Of a stretch of 8,401 nt of DNA, positions 6,271-8,401 are shown piece by piece. The notes below the pieces were generated by a model that did not search any database, was not told the origin of the DNA, and saw only the letters and a list, made by a program, of their open reading frames with translations. Source of the DNA: G039029935 sp039029935 (GTDB taxonomy: Bacteria > Chloroflexota > Anaerolineae > Caldilineales > Caldilineaceae); contig JBCCFC010000580.1 in the NCBI GenBank assembly GCA_039029935.1, positions 1 to 8,401 on the forward strand, read 5' to 3'. Every line of letters begins with the position of its first letter. Position 1 is the first letter of the stretch. The position numbers and the translations under genes were made by a program.

Positions 6271-6365
6271 TCTGTCTCTCCTTATTTTGGTTTTATTGGG
6301 AGCCTCGTGATCTTCAATCAATGGCTCCATCAAAGCTGCAACTATCATGATGACATATCACCCAC

Positions 6366-6371
6366 ATTATA
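6366..6371 (-). promoter_or_regulatory. Possible -10 element (TATAAT) upstream of PhyH-B
   Basis: The minus strand carries a perfect TATAAT at 6366-6371, about 95 nt before the preferred PhyH-B start, in an AT-rich spacer with two TGTTTTT runs. No good -35 hexamer is found 16-18 nt upstream, so activity would need an activator or a different sigma factor. The divergent 6271-6523 region otherwise shows no recognisable gene. TTGACT at 6404-6409 on the plus strand lacks a matching -10. Confidence 0.3.
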
Positions 6372-6523
6372 GCTCAAAAACAGAAAAACAGGATAGAACC
6401 ATGTTGACTTACTGGAGACAGATAACGATTGTGAAAGCATGAGGAACTCATGATAAAATACTGATAATAACCAATTCTGTTTTTGAATGATGTTCTTTAG
6501 ATGTTTGATGAAAGGAGGAGATG

Positions 6524-7405
6524 ATGCTAGAAGTTGCTTCACTCCGATATGGTACTATTTTTAAGAAAGCTTTTTGTGTACCTTCCATTTTCAACGCCTT
6601 TGCCAGCGATGTCACGGGTGTTGAAATCAATGTGAAAAAGGTGGAAACAGAGAAAAAGTTTGATCCCATTATTGGGTTGGTTGATGTCACCTTCGATCTT
6701 TTTGCTGAGGATGTAGAAAATCGTATTATCGTGGACATTCAACATGAGCGATTAGATGACCACTATCATCGTTTTTTACACTATACGTGTGCAGCGATTC
6801 TACAGCAGGTTGCCTCTTCCACAGACTACAAACCGCCAAAGGCTGTCTATACAATCGTTGTGCTGACTTCTGGCGATAGACATAAAACAGATACCGCAAT
6901 AACTGACTTTGACCCCAAAAAGCGGAATGGTGAAGGTTTGGGTGAAATTCCACATAAATTAATTTATATTGCGCCCAAATATGTTAATGACGACACACCA
7001 GAGGCGATGAGAGAGTGGCTACAGGCCATTGATGATAGTTTGGATGAGCAGGTGGATACAAATGCCTATGAACGGGCCGAGATTCAACATATTTTTGACC
7101 TGATTCAGAAAGACAAAGTAACGCCGCAAGACCGCGCTAAGATGATTGAAGAGTCTCATCAAGAGGAAATCTATCAAAAGAAGGTGCAAGAGGGGCGTGA
7201 AGAAGGTCTTGCCGAGGGTCGCGCAGAAGGCCGTGCAGAAGGCTTGCAGTTGGCATTGATTCGCCAGCTACAGCGTAAGTTTGGCAACGTACCAGATAAT
7301 ATCATTGCGCAAATCGAGGCGACTGAGAACTACGAGCGACTGGCGTCATGGCTAGATGCACTTTGGGATGTAGACTCGTTGGCCGAAATAAATTTTAACG
7401 TATAG
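6524..7405 (+). CDS. Rpn-like PD-(D/E)XK nuclease family putative transposase
   Basis: A 293-aa protein matching the recombination-promoting nuclease/putative transposase group (PDDEXK_2-like). The N-terminal half has LRYGTIFKKAF (8-17 region) and then the nuclease core. DVTFDLF (54-60) with Asp58 and RIIVDIQ (67-73) with Asp71 and Gln73 are the likely metal-binding residues, followed by HYHRFLHY. The helical C-terminal part has AKMIEESHQEE, then the EGR/AEG repeats (EGREEGLAEGRAEGRAEG, 223-240), and a tail ending YERLASWLDALWDVDSL, as is common in this group. The AEGR stretch comes from three 12-nt units at 7211-7246. Related E. coli Rpn proteins cut DNA and raise recombination; movement of this gene itself is not shown. 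AAAGGAGG precedes two ATGs at 6521 and 6524. The second has the better 5-nt spacing; starting at 6521 would add one Met. The gene ends 25 nt before PhyH-C. No terminal inverted repeats were found. Confidence 0.85.
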   Translation: MLEVASLRYGTIFKKAFCVPSIFNAFASDVTGVEINVKKVETEKKFDPIIGLVDVTFDLFAEDVENRIIVDIQHERLDDHYHRFLHYTCAAILQQVASSTDYKPPKAVYTIVVLTSGDRHKTDTAITDFDPKKRNGEGLGEIPHKLIYIAPKYVNDDTPEAMREWLQAIDDSLDEQVDTNAYERAEIQHIFDLIQKDKVTPQDRAKMIEESHQEEIYQKKVQEGREEGLAEGRAEGRAEGLQLALIRQLQRKFGNVPDNIIAQIEATENYERLASWLDALWDVDSLAEINFNV

Positions 7406-7430
7406 CACCACAAACATAGGAGTAAATACC

Positions 7431-8288
7431 ATGCAAACCAAAACCATGTATGACCAATCTGATTTTAAAGTGTTGCCCAACCAAGAGCAACTTTCGAGCT
7501 TGGAGCGTAGATTGCAATTTCATCCCAGCACTGCCGATAACCTCAAAAAGCTGTCGCCCGAACAAATCAACACGTATAACCGTGAAGGCTATCTGAAACC
7601 CTTCCGCATTTTTGACGAGGATGAGATCGCTGACTATCGTACCTACTTTGATGCCGTCCTCAACGAGGTACTTGCCAGTGGTGGCGACAGCTATTCGATT
7701 ATCTCGGCACATCTCAAATATGGTCGTGTCTATGATCTGCTAAACACACCTCGACTAGTTGATTATATGACCGACATTCTGGGTGAGGATGCTGTCTGCT
7801 GGGGTGCGCACTATTTTTGCAAGATGCCGCACGATGGCAAAATTGTCTCATGGCATCAAGACGCTAGCTTTTGGCCGTTGACGCCCTCAAAAACAGTGAC
7901 AGCGTGGTTAGCCATTGACGACGCTGATGTCGAGAACGCGTGTATGCGTTTTGTCGCTGGCTCACATCACAAAGGTCATCTCACCTATCGCATGAGCGAG
8001 GATGCGGAGAACAGTGTCCTCAACCAAACAGTAGAGAATGTCGAACAGCTTGGTGACGTGGTCGATGTCGAGTTAAAGGCGGGCGAAATTTCACTACACA
8101 GCGACCTTCTGCTGCATGGGTCCAAGGCCAATCACTCGGCTCGCCGTCGTTGCGGGTTGACGTTGCGTTATTGTGCCGCCGATGTACGCAGCGACCCATC
8201 ATTGCGCTGGAACACGGAAGGTATCGTCGTTAGTGGCAGCGATCCATCAGGACATTGGGCGAATCCGCCACGACCGGAACGAGACTAG
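7431..8288 (+). CDS. Phytanoyl-CoA dioxygenase (PhyH) family Fe(II)/2-oxoglutarate oxygenase, copy C
   Basis: A 285-aa PhyH-family oxygenase. VSWHQDASFWPL (139-150) carries the iron ligands His142 and Asp144. His229 in DLLLHGS is the distal ligand, and Arg240, eleven residues later, the 2-oxoglutarate anchor. CMRFVAGSHHKGHL (171-184) is the landmark loop. LSPEQINTYNREGYL (41-55) is the usual N-terminal helix. The start has TAGGAG 8 nt upstream. It follows the nuclease gene by only 25 nt with no promoter seen between, so they may share a message, or the nuclease may have been inserted upstream. The C-terminus stops at GHWANPPRPERD exactly where a 15-bp tandem repeat begins. Related proteins I recall continue somewhat further after this PRP segment, so slight C-terminal truncation is possible. 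All catalytic residues are intact. The substrate is unknown. Confidence 0.9.
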   Translation: MQTKTMYDQSDFKVLPNQEQLSSLERRLQFHPSTADNLKKLSPEQINTYNREGYLKPFRIFDEDEIADYRTYFDAVLNEVLASGGDSYSIISAHLKYGRVYDLLNTPRLVDYMTDILGEDAVCWGAHYFCKMPHDGKIVSWHQDASFWPLTPSKTVTAWLAIDDADVENACMRFVAGSHHKGHLTYRMSEDAENSVLNQTVENVEQLGDVVDVELKAGEISLHSDLLLHGSKANHSARRRCGLTLRYCAADVRSDPSLRWNTEGIVVSGSDPSGHWANPPRPERD

Positions 8289-8382
8289 CGGTGTGTCGGT
8301 AATCGGTGTGTCGGTAATCGGTGTGTCAGTAATCGGTGTGTCAGTAATCGGTGTGTCAGTAATCGGTGTGTCAGTAATCGGT
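8289..8382. repeat. 15-bp tandem repeat, six full copies plus a partial
   Basis: The unit CGGTGTGTC(G/A)GTAAT repeats without a gap. Copies 1-2 (8289-8318) carry GTCGGT and copies 3-6 (8319-8378) carry GTCAGT; CGGT then starts a broken seventh copy. The array begins at the base right after the TAG stop of PhyH-C. The unit length is a multiple of three, so the PhyH-C frame stays open beyond the stop (RCVGN/RCVSN) up to the window end. The opposite strand reads (PITDT)n. No function is visible. The ordered variants suggest recent growth by slippage or unequal exchange. Confidence 0.95.
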
Positions 8383-8401
8383 ACCCGGCTGTTGAACACC
8401 G

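Noticed and set aside
6271..6348. N-terminal extension of PhyH-B by 26 residues
   Set aside because: The internal ATG at 6268-6270 has AAGGAG at ideal spacing, and the extra residues do not resemble a PhyH N-terminus or a signal peptide.
6524..7405. A complete insertion sequence with terminal inverted repeats around the nuclease
   Set aside because: No matching inverted ends or target-site duplication could be seen on either side; only the nuclease gene itself is supported.
8289..8382. CRISPR array
   Set aside because: The units are 15 bp, directly adjacent and without unique spacers, so this is a simple tandem repeat.

Overview
The window looks like chromosomal DNA of an uncultivated heterotrophic bacterium. 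Three divergent phytanoyl-CoA-dioxygenase (PhyH) family proteins, a Gfo/Idh/MocA oxidoreductase and a GH4 glycosidase lie close together. Intergenic repeats of the 'CCGCAGAG', 'CGGGCATCCTGCCCG' and 'CGTCCGCG' kinds sit between them, and there is an Rpn/PDDEXK-type nuclease gene. This mix recalls Poribacteria and Chloroflexota (Caldilinea-like) genomes. That placement is an impression from gene content; no rRNA or marker gene is present to confirm it.

Layout. Everything from 1 to about 6270 is on the minus strand, read right to left. It starts with a PhyH dioxygenase (5365-6270). A GH4 glycosidase follows (3667-5247) with its own candidate promoter. Next is a second PhyH dioxygenase (2680-3567), preceded by a strong 18-bp hairpin and a candidate promoter. 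A small cupin (2243-2680) overlaps that gene by one base. After a 55-nt nested palindrome comes a Gfo/Idh/MocA oxidoreductase (982-2040), then a small acidic protein with two internal repeats (586-945) bounded by inverted 'CCGCAGAG' repeats, then a DinB-like metalloprotein (79-555). A 10-bp tandem repeat lies at the left edge. On the plus strand, diverging from about 6270-6520, are an Rpn-like PD-(D/E)XK nuclease (6524-7405) and, 25 nt later, a third PhyH dioxygenase (7431-8288). The stop codon of that gene abuts a 15-bp tandem repeat (8289-8382) that runs almost to the window end.

How the genes may work together. GH4 enzymes cleave glycosides by transient NAD-dependent oxidation of the sugar. 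Gfo/Idh/MocA proteins oxidise or reduce sugars or inositols with NAD(P). PhyH proteins are Fe(II)/2-oxoglutarate oxygenases that hydroxylate, and sometimes thereby dealkylate, small molecules. A joint role in taking apart an unusual or modified glycoside is a reasonable inference. No transporter, regulator or kinase is in the window, so the substrate cannot be named. The small acidic protein, the nuclease and the repeats look like accessory or mobile material scattered among the metabolic genes.
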